From a virus, in the IMG/VR virus record IMGVR_UViG_3300042520_001691, positions 1 through 61,635 of that record: a stretch of DNA of 61,635 nt. One strand, written 5' to 3'. This document shows, one piece after another, positions 18,701 to 23,183 of the stretch. A program made the translations under genes and the position numbers. Within the stretch, counting starts at the first letter, position 1. Each line of letters starts with the position of its first letter. The notes under the pieces are model-generated. The model did not search any database, was not told where the DNA came from, and worked only from the letters and a program-made list of their open reading frames with translations.

Positions 18701-20623
18701 TCTCATCGCCTGCATCCCGCGCTTCACGATGTCGGTCGCCTCCGCTGTTCCAATGTCCTTGATTTTTAGGTGAAGCCCCGAAAGGAGCGCGCCGATGCCT
18801 GCCATTTCGAGCACCGATCCAACCGTTGGAGCCTGCACGCCCTCCTTCTCTCCACCGAGCGCACCGCCGATCTGATCTACCATCCAATCGAAGCCAGGGC
18901 GGATCGTCGTCTCGAAGATTGCGCCGCCGACCGCTCCAGTGCCGGCGGTCTTGCCGAGGTAGCCCGCTGCGGCCTTTGCGCCGGATGCGCCGGCCCCGGT
19001 TGCTTCCGCCGCCGCCACGCCTGCGGCCTTGCTGAGATTCATCGCCGACTTGATCGCCGCTGGCCCCATGCCTGCGAAGTTGCCAAGCTGCGCTGCGCCG
19101 GGTTGCAGCTTGATGGCGGCCTGAATGCTCGCCATGTCGTCGCTGTATTCCGCCGCCTTCTCGCTAAGTGCGTCGAGCGCCTTGTTTGCGCCGAACATGC
19201 CCGCAAGGAACGCTACGCCGTGAGCCAGCATCGGAACCACTACCGCGCCGACGCCGCCCAGTGCCGCGCCGCCGGCAGCAAGTTCAGGGTCGAATGGCGC
19301 AACCAGCGCGGATGCCGCCATGCCCGCCTGCAACGCGGTGTAGGACTTCACGCCACTCGCGATGAATGCCTTGAGCTTCTGATTCCCTCCCGCCTGCTTT
19401 ATGAGTTCCTGATACTTGGCGTCCGCGGTGCGTGCGGCTTCGAGCACTTCTGGCGCGGGCGGGGCGATCAGCCCGTCCTGCGCGGCGGCGGTCAGTCCCT
19501 CCTCATACTTTCCGTCGATCGGCTTCGGTTTTCCTCCCTCGATGGCATACGGCTTCTGCCCGGCCACTGCCTGCTTGTAAGCCTGCGCGGTTGCGGGATG
19601 CACTCCGGCGGACTGCGCGATCTGTTCGTTCTGCGCGGAATCCTCTGGCGTGTCGCCGTATTGCTGCCGCGGCTGCGAAATATCGATCCCCTGCGCTTTC
19701 AGAATCTCGGTCTCGTGATCGAGCTTCGTCTGCTCGATCATCATCCGCTGCGCGCGCACGGCTTCCGCCTGCTGCCGGATTCCGTCGAGCGTCTGCGCGT
19801 GCGCGTGGCCCTTGGCCGCGGCGCGGAGTGCGGCGGTGCGGGACAGGTCGAGTGCCTGCTGCGCCTTCAGTGCCTCCGGTGTGTAGCCGCCCATCCCGAA
19901 GTATTCCTTCGCGTTCGCCGTCGTGTCGTTCTTCTTCAGGTCGTCGAACTGGCTGTTGATGCCGGCCACGAGGCTGTCGTAGTCGAGCGGATCGCCGGTC
20001 ACGGAATTTGTGTCGGCTACGCTGAGCTGCTTCAACTGCGAGCGCACGTCCTTGATGGCGTCACGGTGGAATTTCTCGTCGTATTCAGTGAGCGTGAGCT
20101 TGCGGCCGAGCGCGGCGCTGGCTTTGGAAAGGTTTGCGTCCTGCCGCGCAAATTCCGCCTTCTGCGCGGTCTGCGCGTCCGTTCCCACCCATCGCCACGG
20201 GAGACCGGGCGCGATCTTGTATTGGTGCCCCGTCTTCGGGTCGGTGGTGGTTTCCAGCCCCTCAAACGGATCTTTCAGCACGGGCGATCCGCCAGCCACG
20301 TCGAAATCGATCTTCTTCGGCGAGCCGGTGGAGTCGTAGGCGATGTTGTGCTTCGGATCGAGCTTGCTCAGCGGCGATCCGGTGTCGTCCATGACGGGCT
20401 TCGTGTTGCCCTGCATGTCCTGGTAGCTTGGCACGCCGCGGGCGGCCCACTGCTTGCCCTTGATCGCTTGGATGCGCGCGGTGGCTCCGGCCTGCTGCGC
20501 GCTGCGGTATTGCGTGTCGGCGTAGCTTTCGCCGGGCTGTGAGGGTGTCTCGAGAATGGATCGGGCGACATCGCCCACCGCCCCCGGATCAACTGCGAGC
20601 TGTTCGTATGCGTCGAATCCCAT
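6725..20623 (-). CDS. Giant polyvalent protein: putative protease region, N6-adenine methylase, SF2/SNF2-type helicase, 4632 aa
   Basis: A single 13.9 kb frame takes up more than a fifth of the genome. Visible parts in order are as follows. There is an N-terminal helical region with hydrophobic stretches near residues 425-500 and 560-620. A metallopeptidase-like segment GEEVLHKGF lies near 1264. A disordered Pro/Gly/Glu linker spans about 1740-1850. A DNA methylase follows (YVGWGG near 1884, SAM-site segment EPSMGIGSF, catalytic NFPF near 2014 in place of NPPY/F). A helicase follows (GGGKT Walker A near 2721, DEAH near 2891, ATGTPITN near 2946, QREGRGIRQGN motif VI near 3251). Next come coiled coils and a long C-terminal helical region with a hydrophobic segment near 4363. 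The methylase-helicase pair resembles DarB-type antirestriction proteins, which P1 injects with its DNA. Lying between a probable internal virion protein and the portal, this one may also be ejected; that is inference. A second frame near 15.1-15.4 kb also encodes a sensible protein. Confidence 0.85.
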   Translation of the reverse strand: MGFDAYEQLAVDPGAVGDVARSILETPSQPGESYADTQYRSAQQAGATARIQAIKGKQWAARGVPSYQDMQGNTKPVMDDTGSPLSKLDPKHNIAYDSTGSPKKIDFDVAGGSPVLKDPFEGLETTTDPKTGHQYKIAPGLPWRWVGTDAQTAQKAEFARQDANLSKASAALGRKLTLTEYDEKFHRDAIKDVRSQLKQLSVADTNSVTGDPLDYDSLVAGINSQFDDLKKNDTTANAKEYFGMGGYTPEALKAQQALDLSRTAALRAAAKGHAHAQTLDGIRQQAEAVRAQRMMIEQTKLDHETEILKAQGIDISQPRQQYGDTPEDSAQNEQIAQSAGVHPATAQAYKQAVAGQKPYAIEGGKPKPIDGKYEEGLTAAAQDGLIAPPAPEVLEAARTADAKYQELIKQAGGNQKLKAFIASGVKSYTALQAGMAASALVAPFDPELAAGGAALGGVGAVVVPMLAHGVAFLAGMFGANKALDALSEKAAEYSDDMASIQAAIKLQPGAAQLGNFAGMGPAAIKSAMNLSKAAGVAAAEATGAGASGAKAAAGYLGKTAGTGAVGGAIFETTIRPGFDWMVDQIGGALGGEKEGVQAPTVGSVLEMAGIGALLSGLHLKIKDIGTAEATDIVKRGMQAMRDGKSLDQVLSPSENDAFMSIGEKLAKMKESGEALIKDPERFSINVRQVLTGEDRPAGDYAKVARDAEIRRTPRQKEIRDKDTFEFQKDGQTDWEAIGNKHGITAAEAQAEYARATQIAGPVQARTTNIEGVEPMKAGLPEPEAQPPASATAKPVTPNPKPAEPGTTNIGEKLGSELDKVEVTPEPPAPTEPAPAAVAKVSPEIPSDLDQRIAPVMEDFTQRLADADRKIAMAKGQGNSDVIAEAKAEKDAIFEDMKQRLGTDIPEQVPQIVRDRLESGTHDWEDGRGLREKEAYRYVIDQHEGEQGMGEPSFYVIRNLDTGKESDPYEKREDAEAFLRAHGKGGVAPEGWVEPEKPSVLPDAKPPHEKIIGESQFHSDRRELGKPTTFKTWEAYDSWLKTKSDKFLTDALGTQAKNLIDQIKQEASGMRIPKSDRSNLETRINIGAVFKEALRRGLPVPESEGLSQYTGSRPARKEAPRQNALPEPPAPNEPKLPASERNDQSQPEGAKPAGGASEVAKTEEGKPGGEPAGQAGGKPDAETVERRKKIVGTVNVAMRGHAKELSNLGHIARAHEAELPESNKSGIALHNGKITVDAEKLDAATEQMTPKERETYINAAIGEEVLHKGFMNFVNESPANRARALKLIEDEPAAVEYLQKHYKGFDALDPEHKAAEIARVIMQGKAGVTTESTWKFIEDLIAHIKRILGNMTDATRKLIADIEARMKGAETEKAAKKPKAEKPATRPERRDLNPDEQRKVDALRAEIKKLNQGRPVADDMAMNDKGASLARLEKQIAEKQGEIDGIYDNARKAETPEKPKPKSNSVGVNERGQQLYEDENGVRYRIEDGVKISAPVYIVPTRAGVKAQKQTPEGEWRTAEEAAAEKPKPPLPNLESQKPAVLEPHATFAERRALSEKWLNTLSPDALLKKMAEYGVPATRAQKVWDKARNRKPDDTKDYAEDFQLEAGDDLSFWEKSAKSPLPNRGSVLPEKKADAPKLSPGAQAIKDKLGDLFSAAAPEPRYDAPIPREKRDALNSLTADLIDSHGVDTPEKLAAALTELGPKALAFSQNIWFKMKSEGAQGSAEPNWKSIYAQLAPEPKTDIVTPDEQPATTPKLESPADDNGDGGTTPGGAESGAGGKITGGGKVEGATGGTGEEPVSDGEGASSGGKIKAGSEGDSDERVGDISAGRGNLRLELSDGIGEGGLTRKFRDNVSAIKTLRAIEAERRDATPEEQKTLARYVGWGGLAEKAFQPGGEFYDEMQALGLSDDEMASARRSTTNAHFTAPEMVQGIWGALAKMGFQSGRITEPSMGIGSFYGFMPAEIARYSSLTGIEMDNLTSRIAKVLYPESKVWNRPFEKHVMADNSQDVIVSNFPFSDADHPNDPRYNKINPNLHDYFFLKSLDKVRPGGFVVAITSIGTMDKMGSAVREVLSAKANLVAAFRLPNTMFKGNAATEVTTDLIILQKRGPGVPMEHKDWLNPVHITTRTGDEIRINQYFRDNPSNMLGIMTSEGKMYGKTTAGEDAKKVGSKALLSDGRTVAQLIEQIKKTLPENIFVPEDKQAATIRNADELEFDPNSEKDGSFVLHKNEVKVFRGGEVERPRKEISPTTKRHTLLSGYIESGHVEIDDDGTVKRTGAAWPESKNPTDIKLRAEIEAGDITGEQYKEFREVEEKYEDPLTGSERTTTVERQFSTYAFDGDFTKADYERIKQLIPLRKSLKAVLHAQVTNADDATLAAMQKDLNVFYDTYVKENGFLHEGKTRAAFQDDPFYPALMALEDYDATNNETTKTDIFSKRTRPRKEPLTGLTGTTRENMTKIMAQTGKVDVELQAKLSMRDPDELGDEMVREGLVFRDAVTGNYVEREEYLSGNIYEKLHAAEEAAKSDESFRKNIEELTKAIPELRPVERIGFSLGAAWIDPHTYSEFVKHIYRDRGQASEFKYKNGRWEVNVPVRGNAEGFGTEDVSTEELISQSMNLSSPTVRKRFDDGSSVVLEKETKLARMAQNRLKQEFKNFILDNPDIHEPLVKKFNELANAIRPRTYDAPYSTLEGMNPEISLRKHQLDFVWRATVDGKAVAAHVVGGGKTFAFIGAGMEWKRMGLASKPMYIVPNHLLRSGQTASDFYRMYPTAKILTVTERDFTAKRRQRLMARIATGNWDAVLIGHSQIGSIPVSPDLMAAHIQGELAELEEALRATNDEVDPNSKQGKKRIKALEASLAAKRSKMEKLLDPRRADKALYFEELGVDAIIIDEAHEFKNLNFWTKLNNIGGLGSANTETIKTAQLKVKTDYILRQNNGRNLLFATGTPITNTIAEVYLLQKYIAQDLLDAAGIKYFDEWAQMFADVREVAEISPDGQTFQNKAKFVEFKNMQSLITMFRRYVDIQRQEQLNLPVPPLFGGKIQNIVFQPTQVVQDYMAEVVERAEALRGGKVDPRVDNWLKLNTDARKISTDPRLIDANLPDDPEYKSSRIAKNTYEIWKANDYRKGTQIVFCDLYSNKVERARKNAFGEPERYKRGPKRGQPIVEKVELFNVFTDMKDKLIRMGVPEDQIAIIHDYEKDEDKEELKSNFNAGKIRVLLGTTMKLGTGMNLQRRMVAVHSMDANYRPDQMTQREGRGIRQGNLFHEATIGGKKAPGRMPQQPSYELSKDGALTTGPGGKFGPFNIIITRNAVERTLDSRIYQTITTKTKIVEDLLNGDYKGDTASDISDAELRGQEMIAAASGNPLVMERFTLENEVRDLKISQEDFDRRQARIRKEIRELTSGIEENDRAIPHVDALRDAHRAADADIDRRVKEGEEAKQKELSDKHVFDPETPFVVTRDVKKKGKQTELELAKEKIGEGEKEEVPMTILDMLKEPLKKTKNNPDGELELRAFGLNGRLTRKSERIEAAQSLTGESRLRHTFSWNYTGASASKFEFATQYNDEAPELYKYSGDSPLPKFKEQRDYLIERAAHQWLYDNARQTDVEVGGTRFTTLQEAVKALEPKLNALKKGESLSFKENGVDVSVKAEEKKSLTEDEKKNADMLGVVPMLYHANFPALKDVGAQAYNPLASSDASQLIWHIANSLKWIPSSEQIQKNVADQKNQLKMKQDAVQTAFPEADQLDEKQARLAEVVRLTSGDPHARTADPNDDDGQIADDGSGETFSAAAPERRATDAVAAGAKGREETKEDRKAAQAATFATKPPGVASQIWDAVKTAGSATKRWWGEMPAYDTIDKAIGQWLGAGDSAPLKGTDIVIPGRQKAAHESRKLVETIVKQFPNVLTRQAISRYMEADGDKATLQKWADKSKPEMKAVYERALNLNAAEKAMADTAKTFFKEKGEEAQKLGLLGNLLENYVTHFVEKAPANQRSGLMARILGDLASDTPASKLKTKFDHAIKRVFASMFDLEQEGHSLRGGGDIAGTLGAYAQAANNTVADRVFVKSLTDIMARDGRPMAVPSGAITRTDGSADSPLLIKPHTHPADTSDYRPISHPALRKWKWLGKEGEKDVLVEGELLIHPDLYKRLKNTLGTSALNNVPIIKAVGEFQAIVKQLMLSFSPFHFVQEGTHAIGHKVNPFKVTEIDMDDPATRELVNAGLMLANWNAKAEFGEGLTASGMEKLLSHIGLGKLGKLNDTMSAFLFEKYIPGLKIAMAKEAMVRNMERFKKDLASGKMTREQVAQKTAQQANDAFGEQNNLYAGNNPTRLHFERLLFLAPDFLKSRAKFFADAFRKHGKEQRNALILLAVVLAVTAKLLERMLTGKNDWEKPFSVVTEGREYELRSVPGDVIALLKNRRQFVMGRISPLISRTALEAATGRDWRGQQRSGAQQVKDLAMTPLPLALRGVIDPEAPDISAAESLISSSGLRTIRHSEITKARKLGREWQKANGSEHVDEVHPPSKYVGIKNALEDGDSARAMKEYGKLLATMPKDKADTGFRSSLMKPFSGSLANEKAFVASLDADDRATYQAAMTKRGRMLAAFTRMSATTRAPANAPRAAAKAAPIGSRNLTVKEFFR
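15085..15384 (-). CDS. Nested 99-aa ORF inside the polyvalent gene, other frame
   Basis: ATG at 15384 opens a frame (MSNQPLPPNLKVLRMIMAMV) shifted relative to the giant gene. Unlike other shadow frames here, it has balanced composition and amphipathic helices: EAQNPGLVEKLQEEGKWKAQ, then RAKNLFQTERALLQEG and NEWATFPPDAE. The pattern NP-x-LV-x-L then a helix ending E-W-A-x-x-P is, from memory, like small proteins often found near phage helicase-methylase genes. In the giant frame the same bases encode low-complexity Gly/Ser/Glu linker, the expected result of overprinting. It could be expressed separately, or could mark an old junction between fused genes. Translation is unproven. Confidence 0.5.
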   Translation of the reverse strand: MSNQPLPPNLKVLRMIMAMVEQRLEAQNPGLVEKLQEEGKWKAQLAERAKNLFQTERALLQEGRSKQEARETAMNEWATFPPDAETSDSNSATASAKAD

Positions 20624-20632
20624 GTGTGTGAA

Positions 20633-22174
20633 TTAAAGTTGCGGCTTGTATTTCGCCGCGAGCATCTCGCCGCGCTTTTTGGCTTTTTCGTCCTCGCTCA
20701 GATTCGGATCCAGTCCGGCGAACGTAAGATCGCCCGCGGCTCCTGTCGCGGCCTGCTTCACCGCGCTGGTGATCGGCATCGGGGTGTTCGCAACCGATGA
20801 TGTGGCTGCTTTCGCCTGCGACGCGACGCTGTTCGGGTCCGCGGTGTCTGACCCGGGCGGCTTTACCGCTTGCGCGATCATGCTGCCCCCTCGGGTATTC
20901 GTCGCCCCGGCACCCATCGCGCCAGCGGTCATCGCGAGCCCAGGGCCACCACCAAGTCCGAGGGAATCCAGCCCGATGCTCGCGTTGGTCACGGCGTCCG
21001 TGAGCGGCGTGTCTGAAAATGCCCTGCGCTCCACTTTGCCGTTTGGCATCGTGACGGACGCGGATCGCCCAGTCGTGAGTGTGGGTGAGCCTTCGGGACG
21101 AGCGTAGCCCAAGCTGCCATCCGGCATCCTCTGCGCGTTGTACGCATCCACCGGCGCTCCAGCCGCACGGGCTTGAGCCTGATTCAGTGCCGTCGGAGGC
21201 GCATTGAAAGCCACCGGGCGCGGTGCCACGGCTGCGTCGGCGTACGCCCGCGCGTCCCTTTCATACATGTCGGAATTGAACGGGTTCGCTTTGTTCCATG
21301 CCCTTAATCCTTCGACTGAAGGCTTCTGTCCGCGCTGCATTGTGCCCGCGTAGGCATCGGCCCTGTCCTGCTCATGCTTCCGATAGAACTCTCTGCGCGC
21401 ATCGCTGTGGGCCTGACCATTGCGTTCATCCCTCGGAACCGAGACGAGTTGCCGCCCGGTTCCTCCGTAGCCCGCCCAGCCGTACACCACGTCGGGACGA
21501 CCATCCGGCTTCGGGCCACTAAAGTCCCGGTTCAGCACACGCTGCCGCGCCGCCGTGTCATCCGGCGCGGACTGAAGCGTGTCGAGCGGTCCGGGTTGCT
21601 GCGCGCCCGATGCGGACTGCTGGACGGCGCTCGCGCGTTCGTTCATCTGATCCGGGGTCAGGTTCTTCTTCGCGATGTCCTGCACCGCGCCCTGCGCGTT
21701 TAGCGCGTCCTCCATTCCTCCGCTGGTGCGCTTTTCCATCTCAGCGGCTGTCTCGGATTGCGGCGCGAGCGGAGCCCCCGCCTGCACACCGACCGCTGGC
21801 GCATTCTGCATCACGCGGCTCTGCGGGGCGGCGGGAGCCACTGCGGGCGCGGCGGGCGCGGCCTGTCTTGCCTGCGGCGTGTACACTTCCGGCTTGAAGG
21901 CGCGCTGCGGGTTCTTCGCGTTGTATCGAGAAATGTAATCGGTCATCGCGGTGTTCCCGCTCATCTCGGGCGAGTTTTTGTAGGTGTCCCACGACGGCAT
22001 CATGTTCCGCACGCTCAACTCTCCCGGCGTGCCCCGGATATGGGCGAGGAACGCGGCGCGCTCGGCGCGGGCGGCCCCCTCCATTGCCTCGCGATTCGAG
22101 GTGCGCGTGCGCCTCTTGTCTTCGGCTTCCTGCTCGGGATCTCGTCGGCCTGGATAGTGGTATGGAGGCGGCAT
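20633..22174 (-). CDS. Putative internal virion / ejection protein, 513 aa
   Basis: This is an Ala-, Pro- and Gln-rich, largely disordered protein (APAAPAVAPAAP), with a hydrophobic Gly/Ala-rich stretch in the C-terminal half (LGLGGGPGLAMTAGAMGAGA) and a lysine-rich end (EDEKAKKRGEMLAAKYKPQL). Such composition is typical of phage ejection or cement proteins. It ends 9 bp before the giant polyvalent gene and is probably in one operon with it. I chose ATG at 22174 (MPPPYHYPGRR) because a conserved upstream element ends just before it, as at the portal. In-frame ATGs at 22192 and 22222 are alternatives. No domain is recognised. Confidence 0.6.
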   Translation of the reverse strand: MPPPYHYPGRRDPEQEAEDKRRTRTSNREAMEGAARAERAAFLAHIRGTPGELSVRNMMPSWDTYKNSPEMSGNTAMTDYISRYNAKNPQRAFKPEVYTPQARQAAPAAPAVAPAAPQSRVMQNAPAVGVQAGAPLAPQSETAAEMEKRTSGGMEDALNAQGAVQDIAKKNLTPDQMNERASAVQQSASGAQQPGPLDTLQSAPDDTAARQRVLNRDFSGPKPDGRPDVVYGWAGYGGTGRQLVSVPRDERNGQAHSDARREFYRKHEQDRADAYAGTMQRGQKPSVEGLRAWNKANPFNSDMYERDARAYADAAVAPRPVAFNAPPTALNQAQARAAGAPVDAYNAQRMPDGSLGYARPEGSPTLTTGRSASVTMPNGKVERRAFSDTPLTDAVTNASIGLDSLGLGGGPGLAMTAGAMGAGATNTRGGSMIAQAVKPPGSDTADPNSVASQAKAATSSVANTPMPITSAVKQAATGAAGDLTFAGLDPNLSEDEKAKKRGEMLAAKYKPQL

Positions 22175-22180
22175 ACTCCG

Positions 22181-22213
22181 CGCATCCTGCATCGGATCGG
22201 CGAGGTCAAGCGG
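22181..22213 (-). promoter_or_regulatory. Conserved upstream element 2 (before the 22174 start)
   Basis: The minus strand reads CGCTTGACCTCGCCGATCC then GATGCAGGATGCG, matching the element before the portal at most positions. It overlaps the two more upstream possible starts of the same gene, which favours the 22174 start. Confidence 0.45.
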
Positions 22214-22242
22214 AAAAAGCACCCCGCTTGGCGTTGCGGGCT

Positions 22243-22518
22243 TTATTTACGCTCTCGCGCGGCGCGTATGAGACGCACCAGAACCTTGTTCGCGCGTTCG
22301 AGTTTATTGCACTGATCCTGTAATCTACCGTTCTCCGCGCTCAACTTGCTGGCATCTGGCTTTCTGTTGTTCCAACTGAAGGCTACATAATCTCCCGCGT
22401 CGCCACTCCACGACGGCCCGCGAGCCCCGCAAGCGCATACCACCGCAACGGCCTTGTATGGCTTTACCTTCACTTTTTCACTACCGCAAAACGGACAGGG
22501 GAGAAGATCGGTTTTCAT
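22243..22518 (-). CDS. Lar-like restriction-alleviation zinc protein, 91 aa
   Basis: The N-terminus LLPCPFCGSEKV, followed by VVCACGARGPS and FSWNNRK, matches the Lar family (CPFCG, C-x-CGA, WN-R). Members of this family modulate type I restriction in prophages. Two Cys pairs form a probable zinc ribbon in residues 6-40, and a C-terminal leucine-rich helix (LSAENGRLQDQCNKLERANK) follows. ATG at 22518 (MKTDLLPCPF) is chosen because the longer frame would start without a leader. An upstream CTTGACCGAATC box lies 13-24 bases before it. It sits between the HNH gene and the putative ejection protein. Confidence 0.75.
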   Translation of the reverse strand: MKTDLLPCPFCGSEKVKVKPYKAVAVVCACGARGPSWSGDAGDYVAFSWNNRKPDASKLSAENGRLQDQCNKLERANKVLVRLIRAARERK

Positions 22519-22544
22519 GATGGATGATTCGGTCAAGCGGAAAA

Positions 22545-23099
22545 TCAGGCGACGTGCTTCCATGTTTTGCGCAAGACGATTAGGACGATGTTCGCTTGGC
22601 TGACTCCGAACCGCGCTCCAAGTTGGCTGCTTGAGATTCCTCCTGCGGCGTAAATGGTGCGAATTTCGCGAACAGAATCATCCGTGAGCTTCGCTCCTCC
22701 GACGCGCGAGCCCCTTGCCGCGCGCAATGGGTTCATGCGCAGACCATGTGTTTCGCCTATTGGTCGCCTCCCCTTCCGCGTCATGTCCGCCATGTTGTCG
22801 GCATCCGTTCCTGTAAAAATATGCCCTGGGTTGACGCATTTTCTGTTGTCGCATTTGTGACAGCAAAGAGTGCCTTGCGGAACGTCGCCGCTTGACAGCA
22901 CGAATGAAATCCGGTGCGCCCTCATGCTTTTTCGGTTCACGTAGAATACTCCGTACCCGTCTTTATCCAGCCTGCCGAGCCAACCCCAACAGGAATCGGG
23001 ATCGCGTTTCTCAACCCTTGACCAGAAACGGTCAATGTATTTTTCGGAAAGATTGACCGGTGCTGTCTGTCGCGCTATCGAGAGTGAAGCATCTTGCAT
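22545..23099 (-). CDS. HNH homing-type endonuclease with C-terminal HTH, 184 aa
   Basis: The HNH core spans residues ~60-95: [14 protein letters not shown], then [20 protein letters not shown]. It has the paired cysteines and His residues of the HNH_3 type found in free-standing phage homing enzymes. The C-terminal ~55 residues ([18 protein letters not shown], then [16 protein letters not shown]) form a helix-turn-helix of the kind that gives site preference. It is inserted between the large terminase and the Lar-like gene, so it is probably a mobile intergenic endonuclease. An upstream CTTGACCGAACC box lies at the terminase stop. Confidence 0.85.
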   Translation of the reverse strand: MQDASLSIARQTAPVNLSEKYIDRFWSRVEKRDPDSCWGWLGRLDKDGYGVFYVNRKSMRAHRISFVLSSGDVPQGTLCCHKCDNRKCVNPGHIFTGTDADNMADMTRKGRRPIGETHGLRMNPLRAARGSRVGGAKLTDDSVREIRTIYAAGGISSSQLGARFGVSQANIVLIVLRKTWKHVA

Positions 23100-23121
23100 G
23101 GTGATTTCATGTTGGGTGTCA

Positions 23122-23154
23122 GGGCCGCACGCTGTTGAACGCAGTTTGCGGCCC
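23122..23154 (-). terminator. GC-rich hairpin after the large terminase gene
   Basis: GGGCCGCA pairs with TGCGGCCC around a 17-nt loop in the 84 bp between the terminase stop and the HNH start. There is no clear T tract, so it may be a weak terminator or an mRNA-end hairpin. Confidence 0.35.
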
Positions 23155-23183
23155 GTCCTTTATGAGTTTCGCGCCCGGTTCGG

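Noticed and set aside
18770-20542. Long plus-strand open frame opposite the polyvalent gene
   Set aside because: It is a 590-codon antisense shadow produced by high G+C, with Arg/Leu/His-rich sequence lacking any domain. The same applies to 56821-58632 opposite the capsid gene and 37705-39549 opposite the primase-helicase.
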